Origin: Fibrobacter sp. UWB10
Lineage (GTDB): Bacteria; Fibrobacterota; Fibrobacteria; Fibrobacterales; Fibrobacteraceae
Direction of reading: 5' to 3'
NCBI RefSeq assembly: GCF_900182935.1
Contig: NZ_FXUE01000001.1
Span: forward strand, 1,022,137 to 1,086,136
DNA: 64,000 nt
Part shown: positions 17,378 through 26,043 of the stretch, piece by piece
Layout of the letters: the number at the start of each line of letters is the position of its first letter
Numbering within the stretch: position 1 is the stretch's first letter
The notes under the pieces: model-generated
Seen by the model: the letters and a program-made list of their open reading frames with translations, nothing else
The model's database searches: none
What the model was told of the DNA's origin: nothing
Position numbers and translations under genes: made by a program

Positions 17378-18637
17378 TTACTTGTTTTCTTCAGCAGCCG
17401 GGCGGATACCAACGATGAAGTCGGCAGCCATCTGAACACGGAGTTCGTCGCGGAGCTGGTTGATACGGCCGGACTGACGGAAGTGGCCCTTGAGGGTTTC
17501 GAAGTCCACGTGGTAAGCGTCAGCCATCTGCTTCAGGCGAGCATCGACGTCAGCCTGTGCCGGCTTGATCTTTTCCTTGGTAGCGATGAAGTCGAGAATG
17601 CGGTGCTTCTTGATTTCGCGGATTGCTTCCGGAGTAAGGCCGTTCAGCTGTTCTTCGGTCGGTTCCACCACGTCCTTTTCGCTCTGGGCATTGCGGTTCA
17701 GCGTCCACTTGATGAGGTCATAAACGCGGGCCTTCGGCACTTCGAACGGGTTAGCTTCGATGATCTTGTCGATAGCTTCGTTGATAGCCTTGTTCTTGGC
17801 GCTGTCCTGCTTCTGGTTAGCGAGGCCTTCGGCGAGGTTGTTCTTCAGGTCTTCGACATCCTTCACGCCAATCTGCTTGCAGAATTCTTCGTCCATGGTC
17901 GGCGGAACAATTTCGCGCACGTCGGTGACTTCGACCTTGAACTGGGCGGTCTTGCCGCGATAGCGTTCGTCCTTGTGGTCATCCGGATACTTGAAGTTGA
18001 TTTCCTTGGTTTCGCCAGCAGAAGCACCCGTGAGGCCTTCGTCGAATCCCGGAGAGGCAGATTCGCCGAGGAGAGAACGGAATTCCTTGTTTTCCGGGAG
18101 TTCCTGCTTTTCGCCGTCGATCACGACTTCGATGTAGTTGCCGACAACCACGTCGCCCTTCTTGGCAGCGCGGTCCACATGTTCGTCCTTGCTCCACATC
18201 TGAATCAAGCGGTCATATTCGGCCTGGACTTCTTCTTCATGAACGGCGGTTTCCGGAACGGTGATACCCGTGTCAGCATAGCCCTTGATGTCGATTTCCG
18301 GATCCATTTCGACTTCGACCTTCAGTGCGATGTCTTTTTCCTTGTCGTCGTTGAATTCAACGACCTTCATCTGGCCAACGGGGATAATATTTGCGTTCTT
18401 GAGCGCTTCCTGAACGAGCTTGTTCACGACTTCATCCACAGCTTCCTGACGGATTGCGCCGCCGAACTGCTTCAGGATCATTGCCTTCGGCACCATGCCC
18501 TGGCGGAAACCCTTCATGGAGACCTGCTTCTTGTATTGACCCAGTTTCTTTTCGAAGGGAGCAGTGAGGTCTGCCTGCGGGATGGTGATTTCGAGGGTGC
18601 GCACGGTTGCGCTTGTTTCTTTGATTTCTACGCTCAT
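17378..18637 (-). CDS. tig: Trigger factor, ribosome-associated chaperone and prolyl isomerase
   Basis: 419 residues, full length for trigger factor. Ribosome-binding signature GFRQGMVP (about 44-51), central FKBP-like domain (about 155-245, with GDVVVGNY and GFDEGLTG), then the C-terminal chaperone arms. It binds nascent chains at the ribosome exit tunnel. GGAG lies 5 bases before the ATG. It is the first protein gene after tRNA-Leu, 38 bases downstream of it. Confidence 0.97.
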   Translation of the reverse strand: MSVEIKETSATVRTLEITIPQADLTAPFEKKLGQYKKQVSMKGFRQGMVPKAMILKQFGGAIRQEAVDEVVNKLVQEALKNANIIPVGQMKVVEFNDDKEKDIALKVEVEMDPEIDIKGYADTGITVPETAVHEEEVQAEYDRLIQMWSKDEHVDRAAKKGDVVVGNYIEVVIDGEKQELPENKEFRSLLGESASPGFDEGLTGASAGETKEINFKYPDDHKDERYRGKTAQFKVEVTDVREIVPPTMDEEFCKQIGVKDVEDLKNNLAEGLANQKQDSAKNKAINEAIDKIIEANPFEVPKARVYDLIKWTLNRNAQSEKDVVEPTEEQLNGLTPEAIREIKKHRILDFIATKEKIKPAQADVDARLKQMADAYHVDFETLKGHFRQSGRINQLRDELRVQMAADFIVGIRPAAEENK

Positions 18638-18675
18638 ATGAACTCCGAGAGTCGGTTAAAAAGTATTGAAAAACA

Positions 18676-18755
18676 TGCGAGAGGAGGGAGTCGAACCCTC
18701 ACACCGAAGTGCCAGATCCTAAGTCTGGTGCGTCTGCCAATTCCGCCACTCTCGC
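18676..18755 (-). tRNA. tRNA-Leu (anticodon UAG)
   Basis: Class II tRNA with acceptor GCGAGAG/CTCTCGC, anticodon stem CCAGA/TCTGG with loop CTTAGGA, a short variable arm and T-arm GAGGG/CCCTC. Discriminator A, no encoded CCA. It lies directly upstream of tig on the same strand. Confidence 0.95.
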
Positions 18756-18768
18756 GATTTTGCACCCA

Positions 18769-18774
18769 AAGATA
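18769..18774 (-). promoter_or_regulatory. -10 element of tRNA-Leu
   Basis: Minus-strand TATCTT (extended TATCTTTG) ends 13 bases before the mature tRNA 5' end. No good -35 is visible. The same hexamer occurs before lon, groES-like and the three GH45 genes. Confidence 0.4.
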
Positions 18775-18862
18775 CAAAATTTTTCATTTCCCGATATCCC
18801 CATTTACCTTATTTATCGTTAGGAAGGGCGATTTTGTAAAAGAAAGATGCTAATTTTAAGTT

Positions 18863-19846
18863 ATGGAAATCACACCGACCAAAAGACAGCTCTATCCCGA
18901 TATCGCTTGCGGTTTTCTGATTATCCATATGGTATTCGGCCACATCACGCAACATGCGGGACTATGGCAAGGGCAACAAACCCTGTACTCTTTTTGGTGC
19001 AGCCTGATATTTTTCATGATGCCCTGGTTTTTCTTTAAAGCCGGAATGTTCTTTCGCGAAAAGCCCACCCTTGTCGAAATCAAGGCGTCGGCAAAAAGAC
19101 TCCTAATTCCCTTCGTGCTATTTTCACTCTGCGGTGCATGCCTCGAATATGCTGCCAAAATGAGCCACGAAGGCTTTACAACCGCCGGATTCATTCGAGA
19201 TAACCTGCACGCCCTACTTATGGGAGGCGCCCTTGAAAGCAACCCGCCGCTTTGGTTCCTGTTCAGCCTCTTTTTTGCAAGAATTATTTTCAACATTCTC
19301 TTTAAAAAACTGCCCGACTACATCATCGCCATTATCGGACTTGTTGTAGCATGCGTCCTTATGCAAGTTTCCCTAAACTTGCCCCATTATTTCGGGAATG
19401 TATTTGCAGGCCTATTTTTCCTTGCAGCAGCCCATTTCTTAAAAGACAAGCAATTCAAGTTTCCAATCCTGATTGCCGCCATCGTGACATTCATCGCCGT
19501 TTATGCTGTTGACTTTCCTCAAGTCGACATGCACCTCCACAAAATCTTTAGCGGCACCTATCTCCTATGGCTCCCGGCATCTCTTGCAGGCATCGTTATT
19601 CTCGACCATATCGCGAGAATCCGCCTGGTCGAAAAAATAAGACTGCAAGTTATCGGCAAAGATTCCATGACCTATTACGTGTTGCACTGGCTCGTAATAG
19701 TATGCGCCTCAATTGTCGTTAAAAGAATATGGCCCGAGGCATCCCCAGAATTAAAGGTCGCGCTCTACACAATCGCCTGCGTTATAACGCTCCCCCTCGC
19801 AAGCTCAATCTACAAGCGTGCAAGCAAGCGATTCCATAAGGAATAG
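18863..19846 (+). CDS. Membrane acyltransferase, acyltransferase 3 family
   Basis: 327 residues, almost entirely hydrophobic with about ten membrane segments. The N-terminal pattern KRQLYPDIACGFLIIHMVFGH matches the opening of acyltransferase 3 (OafA/WecH/fucose O-acetylase-like) proteins, with the conserved His in the first helix. These move acetyl or other acyl groups onto extracytoplasmic glycans. Context is a surface polysaccharide cluster, so glycan O-acylation is inferred. The last 37 bases overlap the convergent acyltransferase gene. No ribosome site; TAATTT stands six bases before the ATG. Confidence 0.85.
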   Translation: MEITPTKRQLYPDIACGFLIIHMVFGHITQHAGLWQGQQTLYSFWCSLIFFMMPWFFFKAGMFFREKPTLVEIKASAKRLLIPFVLFSLCGACLEYAAKMSHEGFTTAGFIRDNLHALLMGGALESNPPLWFLFSLFFARIIFNILFKKLPDYIIAIIGLVVACVLMQVSLNLPHYFGNVFAGLFFLAAAHFLKDKQFKFPILIAAIVTFIAVYAVDFPQVDMHLHKIFSGTYLLWLPASLAGIVILDHIARIRLVEKIRLQVIGKDSMTYYVLHWLVIVCASIVVKRIWPEASPELKVALYTIACVITLPLASSIYKRASKRFHKE

Positions 19847-20913
19847 GCTTTTTCCGAAATCCAGATTTCAAGCGCCGATACATGCAGCAGCTTGAACAGC
19901 AGCCTGCGAACCCATTCCAAAAGAGAACAGCCCAAGTAGACCGATACAACAATCGCTACAAACCAAGGCGCCGCCTTATAAAGCGGGAGTTCTACCAAGT
20001 AGGCAAAAGGAGCTTCACCAAACAAGGTCCAAAGCATCGGCTGCATGTGTATCAGGTACACACCAAAAGCAAGCGGCGAGAGGAACTTCACAAGAGTCAA
20101 AGCGACCTTGCCCAAGTTGATTCGAGAGAACAAAATCAAAAGCATTACCGAAGCTACAATAATCGTCGGCGAAGTATATTCCAGCAGCACATTGGTATGC
20201 GCGTTTTCGGCACCTGTCAAGCGGACCGACAAATAAGCAAGTCCAAATTTCACAATCCAGTTGCACGCAATTGCACCGCCAAAAACGGCCACGTAAAAGC
20301 GGGCGCACCTATTCTGCAACAACCCATGATGGCGAATCGCCGCCCCGAGAATATACATCACGATTAGCCACAAGGCGCTATAACCGTTCATCGTATAGAA
20401 AACATCACTATCGACAAGTGTCGGCAAAATCGAAAGCAGCACAAACACAATCGCAAGGAACTTCACAACAGTCTCTTTAGAAACGCCAAGCACAAAGCGC
20501 TGCATAAACGGCATAAAGAAGAACATCAGGAAATACGCCGAGAAATACCAATACCGCTCAAAAAGAACCGGAAGCCCCGACTTTAAAATATCGCCAACAC
20601 CGAATACACCCGGGCACAAGAAATACAACAACAGCGCAATGCCCAAAGAATAGAATTCCACCTGGAACCAGAGCGCCACAATATTTTTAAGCTTAAAAGT
20701 CGAATAGATTCCCACGTAACCCGAAATCAGTGCATAACAGTTGACCGCACAAAGAATCAGGTTTTCAAGTCCCCACGCCGCATAGTAATTCGGCGAGCCA
20801 TAGGGAGCATGTCCTAAAATGCCGCCGGCCCCCAGCACATGGAGCATGACGATCATCTGCATCGAAACAATGCGCAATAAATCAATGCCATAATTCCTTT
20901 TGTTTTCAGTCAT
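19810..20913 (-). CDS. Membrane acyltransferase, acyltransferase 3 family
   Basis: 367 residues from the ATG at 20913; the longer frame upstream would run into the divergent glycosyltransferase gene. It begins KRNYGIDLLRIVSMQMIVMLHV, the classical acyltransferase 3 start with conserved R and H, followed by about ten membrane segments. Related only distantly to its convergent neighbour, with which it shares 37 bases of 3' coding sequence. Likely modifies the surface polysaccharide made by the cluster; the substrate is unknown. Confidence 0.9.
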   Translation of the reverse strand: MTENKRNYGIDLLRIVSMQMIVMLHVLGAGGILGHAPYGSPNYYAAWGLENLILCAVNCYALISGYVGIYSTFKLKNIVALWFQVEFYSLGIALLLYFLCPGVFGVGDILKSGLPVLFERYWYFSAYFLMFFFMPFMQRFVLGVSKETVVKFLAIVFVLLSILPTLVDSDVFYTMNGYSALWLIVMYILGAAIRHHGLLQNRCARFYVAVFGGAIACNWIVKFGLAYLSVRLTGAENAHTNVLLEYTSPTIIVASVMLLILFSRINLGKVALTLVKFLSPLAFGVYLIHMQPMLWTLFGEAPFAYLVELPLYKAAPWFVAIVVSVYLGCSLLEWVRRLLFKLLHVSALEIWISEKAYSLWNRLLARL

Positions 20914-20976
20914 CGTCAATCTTTCTAGGGGTTTATTTTTGTAAATTGCTTCTATAAATATAATAGAAATTTCGCT

Positions 20977-22053
20977 ATGCCTAAAGTCAGTGTCATTGTT
21001 CCCGCCTACAATACGTGCGATTCCTTTTTCAGGAAGTGTATTGAAAGTCTTGTAGGCCAGACACTCAAGGATATCGAAATCATCGTTATCGATGACGGCT
21101 CCACCCCGGAACAAGGTAGCGACGCTCCCTGTGTGAGGCTCGCAAAGCAATACGCAAGCGCCGATTCGCGAATCAAGTTTTTGCAGCAAGACCACAAAGG
21201 CGTTTCCGAAGCCCGCAACCTGGGCATTCAAAAAGCCACTGGCGAATACACCGTATTCCTCGATTCCGACGATTGGTTCGACACAGACGCTCTAGAATCA
21301 CTCTATAATTTCGCGAGCACGCAAAAATCCGATATCACGATATTTGAAAACTATCGCGACACCGAAAATTCATGCCAAGCATTCAAGGCATTCGACAGCG
21401 ACATCAAACTTTTTGAAAACGACAACCTTGCCGAACTCATCAAGAACGCAGTCCAAACAAATCCCCTGCATTGTGGCATTATCATCGGAGTATGCTGCAA
21501 GTTCTACCGCAGCGATTTCCTGAAAAGCAATAATCTGATTTTCCGCAAGGGAATCTCGCTCGGCGAAGATAGATTGTTCTTCTTAAACGCCTTATGCAAG
21601 CGCCCGAGACTTTCGTATCTGTCTAGGCCATTCTACCATTACCGCGAATCCGAAGGCTCTCTGTCGCAGGCGCTCCGCAAAGATTTCGGCGCCCTTGTAG
21701 CCAACAGCGAAAAACTCATTGGCGAGCTCCCCCTCTGCGATATTTACGGTATCGACAGAACCCGCTACCTTTCGTGGCTATACACGGATATGTCGCGAAT
21801 CGTATATGCATCGCTCATTCAATATTACTTGAATCCGCAAAACAAGGAATCGTTCTTTGAGTCGCGCAAGAACTTCCTTGAATTTATAAACCTCGATGCA
21901 ACCCAAAGGGCCCTCGAAAATTATAATCAGGACGCTTTCACGCAAAGAGACCGTTTCAAGTTCTTCCTCTGCAAGCATAAACTGTTCTCAGTCCTATACC
22001 TATTCAAGGTCAAGCTTTCGCTGCAAAGAAAAATTCTATGCCGTCACAAGTAA
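20977..22053 (+). CDS. Glycosyltransferase family 2
   Basis: 358 residues. GT-A fold start KVSVIVPAYNTCDSF, nucleotide-binding IIVIDDGST, GVSEARNLGI and the metal-binding DxD-type FLDSDDWFD (about 90-98). It should transfer a sugar from a nucleotide donor to a growing lipid-linked saccharide on the cytoplasmic side. The 3' end overlaps the flippase gene by 16 bases, so the two are co-translated. TATAAT lies 12 bases before the ATG and no ribosome site is seen. Confidence 0.93.
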   Translation: MPKVSVIVPAYNTCDSFFRKCIESLVGQTLKDIEIIVIDDGSTPEQGSDAPCVRLAKQYASADSRIKFLQQDHKGVSEARNLGIQKATGEYTVFLDSDDWFDTDALESLYNFASTQKSDITIFENYRDTENSCQAFKAFDSDIKLFENDNLAELIKNAVQTNPLHCGIIIGVCCKFYRSDFLKSNNLIFRKGISLGEDRLFFLNALCKRPRLSYLSRPFYHYRESEGSLSQALRKDFGALVANSEKLIGELPLCDIYGIDRTRYLSWLYTDMSRIVYASLIQYYLNPQNKESFFESRKNFLEFINLDATQRALENYNQDAFTQRDRFKFFLCKHKLFSVLYLFKVKLSLQRKILCRHK

Positions 22054-23570
22054 ACAAACGTATCGCGAAGAATACCCTGTTTCTTTATATACGCATGGCG
22101 TTCACGCTTGTGGTGTCCCTGTACACCTCGAGAATCGTGTTGAAGTACCTGGGTATTTCGGACTTTGGTATTTTTGAAATTGTCGGAAGCATTACCGCAT
22201 CGTTTTCGTTCCTGATTGCCTCGATGACACTTGCCACGCAGCGCTACCTGAATTTTACACTCGGGCAAAATGACAGCGCCAAGGTATCTAAAGTATTTTC
22301 GACCGCGCTGAATATCCACATCGGAATTTCTCTCGTGCTTTTGCTGCTCGCCGAAACGGTCGGGCTCTATTTCTTGAACTATCACTTGAATATTCCCGAA
22401 GGGCGAATGACGGCCGCCAATATCGTCTACCAATTCTCAGTCGGCAGCACACTTCTTGGAATCGTCTTCATTCCCTATAACGCCCTGATTATTGCTCACG
22501 AAAAAATGTCCTTTATCGCAGGCATCAGTATCGTGAACGCCATCCTTCGCTTGATTATCGTCTACCTGCTTGTTGTCATCGATTCCGATAAACTTACCGC
22601 CTACGCCGCCCTCGCATTCGCCGTCGCCATGACGGTGCAGGCCTCGTATGCCTTTTACAGCAGGCGCCACTTCAAGGAACACTGTACCTATAAATTGGAA
22701 CGCGACAAGGCGCTCCTCAAAGAAATGGTATCGTTCTCCGGCTGGTGCACTTTCGGTGGCGTCACGGCCATCTGCAAGTCGCAGGGCATCAACTTCATCT
22801 TGAACATTTTCCACGGCGTCACCTTGAACGCCGCCATGGGTATTGCCAACCGAGTGGCTGAAGCAACCAACCAGCTTGTCGCAAGTTTCCAGACCGCAAG
22901 CAATCCGCAAATTGTCAAGCAATATTCGTGCGGTGAATTCGATTCGCTTTCCACGCTCGTCATCAGGGTTTCCAAGTTTTCGTATTTCCTGATGCTGCTC
23001 GTATCAATCCCCCTGATTCTCAATACCGAATTCATCTTCAAGATTTGGCTTGTCGAAGTTCCCGAATACGCGCCCGAATTTGTCAAGTGGATGATTCTCT
23101 TTGTCTTGACCGATTCGATTGCCGGGCCCCAATGGATGTCCATTCTCGCTACAGGCAAAGTCCGCAACTACTACCTGATTGAAACCGCAATTACAGCACT
23201 CAACATTCCGCTCTGCATTCTGGTGCTATACTTCCACTATTCACCGGTGTACGTTTTCATTGTGCGCTTTGCCGTGAACCTGGTCGTTCTCTTTTGGCGC
23301 GCCGTCTACATGCAAGACAAAATCCAATTGCCCTTCAAGCGCTATCTGAAAAAAGTCATGGCCCCGATTATCGCCGTCTCTATTTCGGCAGGCGCCATAT
23401 CGATTGCCGCCTCGAACATTCCTGTTCAAGGCGTTGTCAGGTTCTTCGTTCTTTCGGCAATTTCAGTTCTTGCGGTCACAGCCGCGACATGGATTCTCGG
23501 GCTCGATTCCAACGAACGCAAGTCTTGCAAGTCACTAATTCTGGCTAAGCTCGGGCTCTCTCGCCAGTAG
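22038..23570 (+). CDS. Polysaccharide flippase (Wzx-like, MOP superfamily)
   Basis: 510 residues with about 12-14 membrane segments. The N-terminus KRIAKNTLFLYIRMAFTLVVSLYTSRIVLKYLG is typical of Wzx/RfbX repeat-unit translocases, with an Arg/Lys-rich first helix and the YLGISDFGIF turn. It would move lipid-linked repeat units to the periplasmic face. It overlaps the GT2 gene at its start and, by 36 bases, the convergent polymerase gene at its end. Confidence 0.92.
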   Translation: MPSQVNKRIAKNTLFLYIRMAFTLVVSLYTSRIVLKYLGISDFGIFEIVGSITASFSFLIASMTLATQRYLNFTLGQNDSAKVSKVFSTALNIHIGISLVLLLLAETVGLYFLNYHLNIPEGRMTAANIVYQFSVGSTLLGIVFIPYNALIIAHEKMSFIAGISIVNAILRLIIVYLLVVIDSDKLTAYAALAFAVAMTVQASYAFYSRRHFKEHCTYKLERDKALLKEMVSFSGWCTFGGVTAICKSQGINFILNIFHGVTLNAAMGIANRVAEATNQLVASFQTASNPQIVKQYSCGEFDSLSTLVIRVSKFSYFLMLLVSIPLILNTEFIFKIWLVEVPEYAPEFVKWMILFVLTDSIAGPQWMSILATGKVRNYYLIETAITALNIPLCILVLYFHYSPVYVFIVRFAVNLVVLFWRAVYMQDKIQLPFKRYLKKVMAPIIAVSISAGAISIAASNIPVQGVVRFFVLSAISVLAVTAATWILGLDSNERKSCKSLILAKLGLSRQ

Positions 23571-24821
23571 GCGTTTCTTGCAAATCAGTCCCATCATGAC
23601 AGCGATATAGACCCACAGCCACACGTGGGCAAACTTGAAGCCGGCCGCAAAGAAACTCCAGCCGACATAGTAAATCGAAAACGACATCAGCATGAACATC
23701 TGCGGCGTGCAACGGCTGCACATTCTTTCGTACAAGAACGACATCAAGAACGATACCGCAAACGGGAAAAAGATACAGCCTGCCATGCCGAAGTTTTTAT
23801 AGACTTCCCACAAGTAGCTCACCGTATTATAGCCATACACTTTTTGAATGCGGCTATTGAACATATCGTCCCAGCCGTACGATTTTCTGAACGAAGCCGG
23901 AATGCCGGAATATTCAATAAAGACACCCGCCATATCCAGGCCATACGTATATGGGTGAATTTCCCTATCAGACGGTGGATTGATAGCATAGTCCAAATTC
24001 CAGTAGTTGTTCGCTACGTAGTCATAGGGCAATTTCATCATGTATTCCAAGCCCATGCCTTCGAGTGAATCGTCGGCATACTGTGAACGCATCATGCCCA
24101 CCACCACAAACGACGACACCGCAAGCAACAGGACCGTTACAACCGCTTTCACGGGAATCTTCTTTTTCAAATAGTTGAAAAGAATGAAGCTAGAACCCAA
24201 GCACAAAAACAGCGAGTTACGGCCCGGGTAAACGCAAACCGAAAGCGTAATTACACCGACAGCCATAATAAACGAAAGAATGCGAATCCATTTATAAGGG
24301 TTAATCGACTTGAAAGATGCCACCATGAGCGCAACAACCACAATCGGCGAACTTGCATACGAAACGTTGGCAAATACAGAAGTTTCAGTATTTGCTTCAA
24401 GCGTTTTCTTGCCAATGCTAAACAAGTAAAAACCGCCAATGGCTCGCGCCACAAGAAGCGCACCCATCACGAATAAAATCGTGAGCAAAATCGATATCGC
24501 AAAATGCAGTTTCCAGTTATACGTGGCAGAAATTTCTTGCAAGCGCGACCGTTCTATCTTATGCCTCTCGGGGCTTACAATGTAGTAGACCGTTGACCCT
24601 AAAATAAAGGCAACAAGGGCGCCAAGCCAGACAAACCACGTTACCGCGGTAAAATCAGTCATGGCACGACTAATCTTGAGGTAAGCAATCCCCAAGGTCA
24701 TCGATTGACAAAAGACATAGAAAACGGTCGGATGAAAGAGATCCCTCTTGAGTATCCCTACATAGAGAATGCAGAGCAGCGCAATAGACGCACACGCAAT
24801 CGAAACTAAATAGTCTTCCAC
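23535..24821 (-). CDS. Putative O-antigen/oligosaccharide repeat polymerase (Wzy-like)
   Basis: 428 residues, about 11-12 membrane segments with one large extracytoplasmic loop (about 230-330). Wzy proteins are poorly conserved, so the call rests on topology and on position next to a flippase, a Wzz-like and a Wza-like gene. GTG at 24821 is preferred as start because AAGG stands 6 bases upstream; a TTG at 24827 is the alternative. Last gene of the wza-wzz-wzy transcript; its 3' end overlaps the flippase gene by 36 bases. Confidence 0.78.
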   Translation of the reverse strand: MEDYLVSIACASIALLCILYVGILKRDLFHPTVFYVFCQSMTLGIAYLKISRAMTDFTAVTWFVWLGALVAFILGSTVYYIVSPERHKIERSRLQEISATYNWKLHFAISILLTILFVMGALLVARAIGGFYLFSIGKKTLEANTETSVFANVSYASSPIVVVALMVASFKSINPYKWIRILSFIMAVGVITLSVCVYPGRNSLFLCLGSSFILFNYLKKKIPVKAVVTVLLLAVSSFVVVGMMRSQYADDSLEGMGLEYMMKLPYDYVANNYWNLDYAINPPSDREIHPYTYGLDMAGVFIEYSGIPASFRKSYGWDDMFNSRIQKVYGYNTVSYLWEVYKNFGMAGCIFFPFAVSFLMSFLYERMCSRCTPQMFMLMSFSIYYVGWSFFAAGFKFAHVWLWVYIAVMMGLICKKRLLAREPELSQN

Positions 24822-24836
24822 CGGCAACCTTGTGGA

Positions 24837-26042
24837 TTACGATTTAAATCTCACTTTCCGGGAAAACTTCTTCATTTCCACGCCCAAGGAAGATTCCGGA
24901 TTCACACCGCGGCAAAATTCCAAGAAGCAGCAAAGGAATACTGCGACAATAAAGCTAATAGAGAATACAAATATCAGCGTCACGCCTCTCAAGGGCTTAA
25001 TCTTCTTGTCGTTTTCCCAAGGCGGCTGCAACACAATCAAATTGGACATCAAGTTGCTTTCTTCAATATACAGGCGTTCGCTTTCCTGTTTCAAAAGCGT
25101 ATAGATTACGGCCTGCAACTTCAGTTCCTTTTCCATTCTCGCATACTCGGCCGAAAGTTTCGGCACCTTGTTCAATGCGACCACACCAATGTTGCTGTGC
25201 CTGCCGCCCAGTGTCTGGTGCTTTGCAATATCGATATCCTTCAAGCGATTCTGGAGATCCTGGAACTGCCTTGTGTTTTCACCATGCTCTTTACGTTCCT
25301 TCGAAAGGGCCATGTAAATCGCATCGCGGTCCACCTGCAATCCAGACAAGTACTTCATCGTACCTTCGGTCTGAACATTAGGATCGTAGATATGATTGGT
25401 CTCTTGGAAGTTCACAAATTCACTTTCCAGAGAATCGATTCTGTGTTCAACTTCGGCCAGACGCTGATTCATGTAGGTACGGGACTGACGAGCCTGAGTC
25501 GTCTTGAAGTTGTTGTACATCGAGTCCACTTGATCCAGCATGAACGTAAGCACCTGCGAGGCAAGCTTGTAATCTTCGTCTACGAAAACGATATAGAACA
25601 TGTCTTCATCGTTTTGTTCCAGCGAGAAATTCCTTCGGAACTGCTTGAGCAAATCCGCATGGAATTTTCCATCGAACTCGTAGTGTTCGGCCAGATGGAA
25701 TTTTTCAATAACCTTGTTATGCAATTCCCAAGAATTGAAATAAGTCCAAACGATATTGATGCCTTCGTCCTTGTTGCCCATAAGCGACGAAAAAGACGAC
25801 AAGCCGCTGGTACCTTCCAAGAGCTTACCAAGACTGCCAGAAAGGCCGCCACCACTGGCAGGTGGCGTCACAATCGCTTCGGCCGAATATGTCGGCTTGA
25901 TGACCCACATGACCATAATAAAAGCCACCAATACCGGAACAAAAATCGTAAGCACAAACAAGCGCTTGTGAGAAAGACAGCTGTTGACAACCTTCAACAG
26001 GCCTTCCAATAAAGTCATATCATGTTGCGTTTCTGAAGCCAT
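24837..26042 (-). CDS. Polysaccharide chain-length determinant (Wzz/GumC-like)
   Basis: 401 residues. Two membrane segments, near residues 28-50 and 362-385, flank a long periplasmic part with coiled-coil stretches (about 190-330), the architecture of polysaccharide co-polymerases. A Gly/Ser-rich segment (PASGGGLSGSLGKLL) follows the first membrane helix. There is no C-terminal tyrosine kinase domain. It starts one base after the Wza-like stop (TAATATG) without its own ribosome site, so translation should be coupled. Confidence 0.88.
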   Translation of the reverse strand: MASETQHDMTLLEGLLKVVNSCLSHKRLFVLTIFVPVLVAFIMVMWVIKPTYSAEAIVTPPASGGGLSGSLGKLLEGTSGLSSFSSLMGNKDEGINIVWTYFNSWELHNKVIEKFHLAEHYEFDGKFHADLLKQFRRNFSLEQNDEDMFYIVFVDEDYKLASQVLTFMLDQVDSMYNNFKTTQARQSRTYMNQRLAEVEHRIDSLESEFVNFQETNHIYDPNVQTEGTMKYLSGLQVDRDAIYMALSKERKEHGENTRQFQDLQNRLKDIDIAKHQTLGGRHSNIGVVALNKVPKLSAEYARMEKELKLQAVIYTLLKQESERLYIEESNLMSNLIVLQPPWENDKKIKPLRGVTLIFVFSISFIVAVFLCCFLEFCRGVNPESSLGVEMKKFSRKVRFKS

Positions 26043-26043
26043 A

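Noticed and set aside
16898..18853. 651-codon open frame opposite clpP and tig
   Set aside because: Antisense shadow of highly expressed genes; it even crosses tRNA-Leu. No coding features.
20914..21231. Upstream extension of the minus-strand acyltransferase frame
   Set aside because: It runs through the start of the divergent glycosyltransferase; the conserved family start is at 20913.
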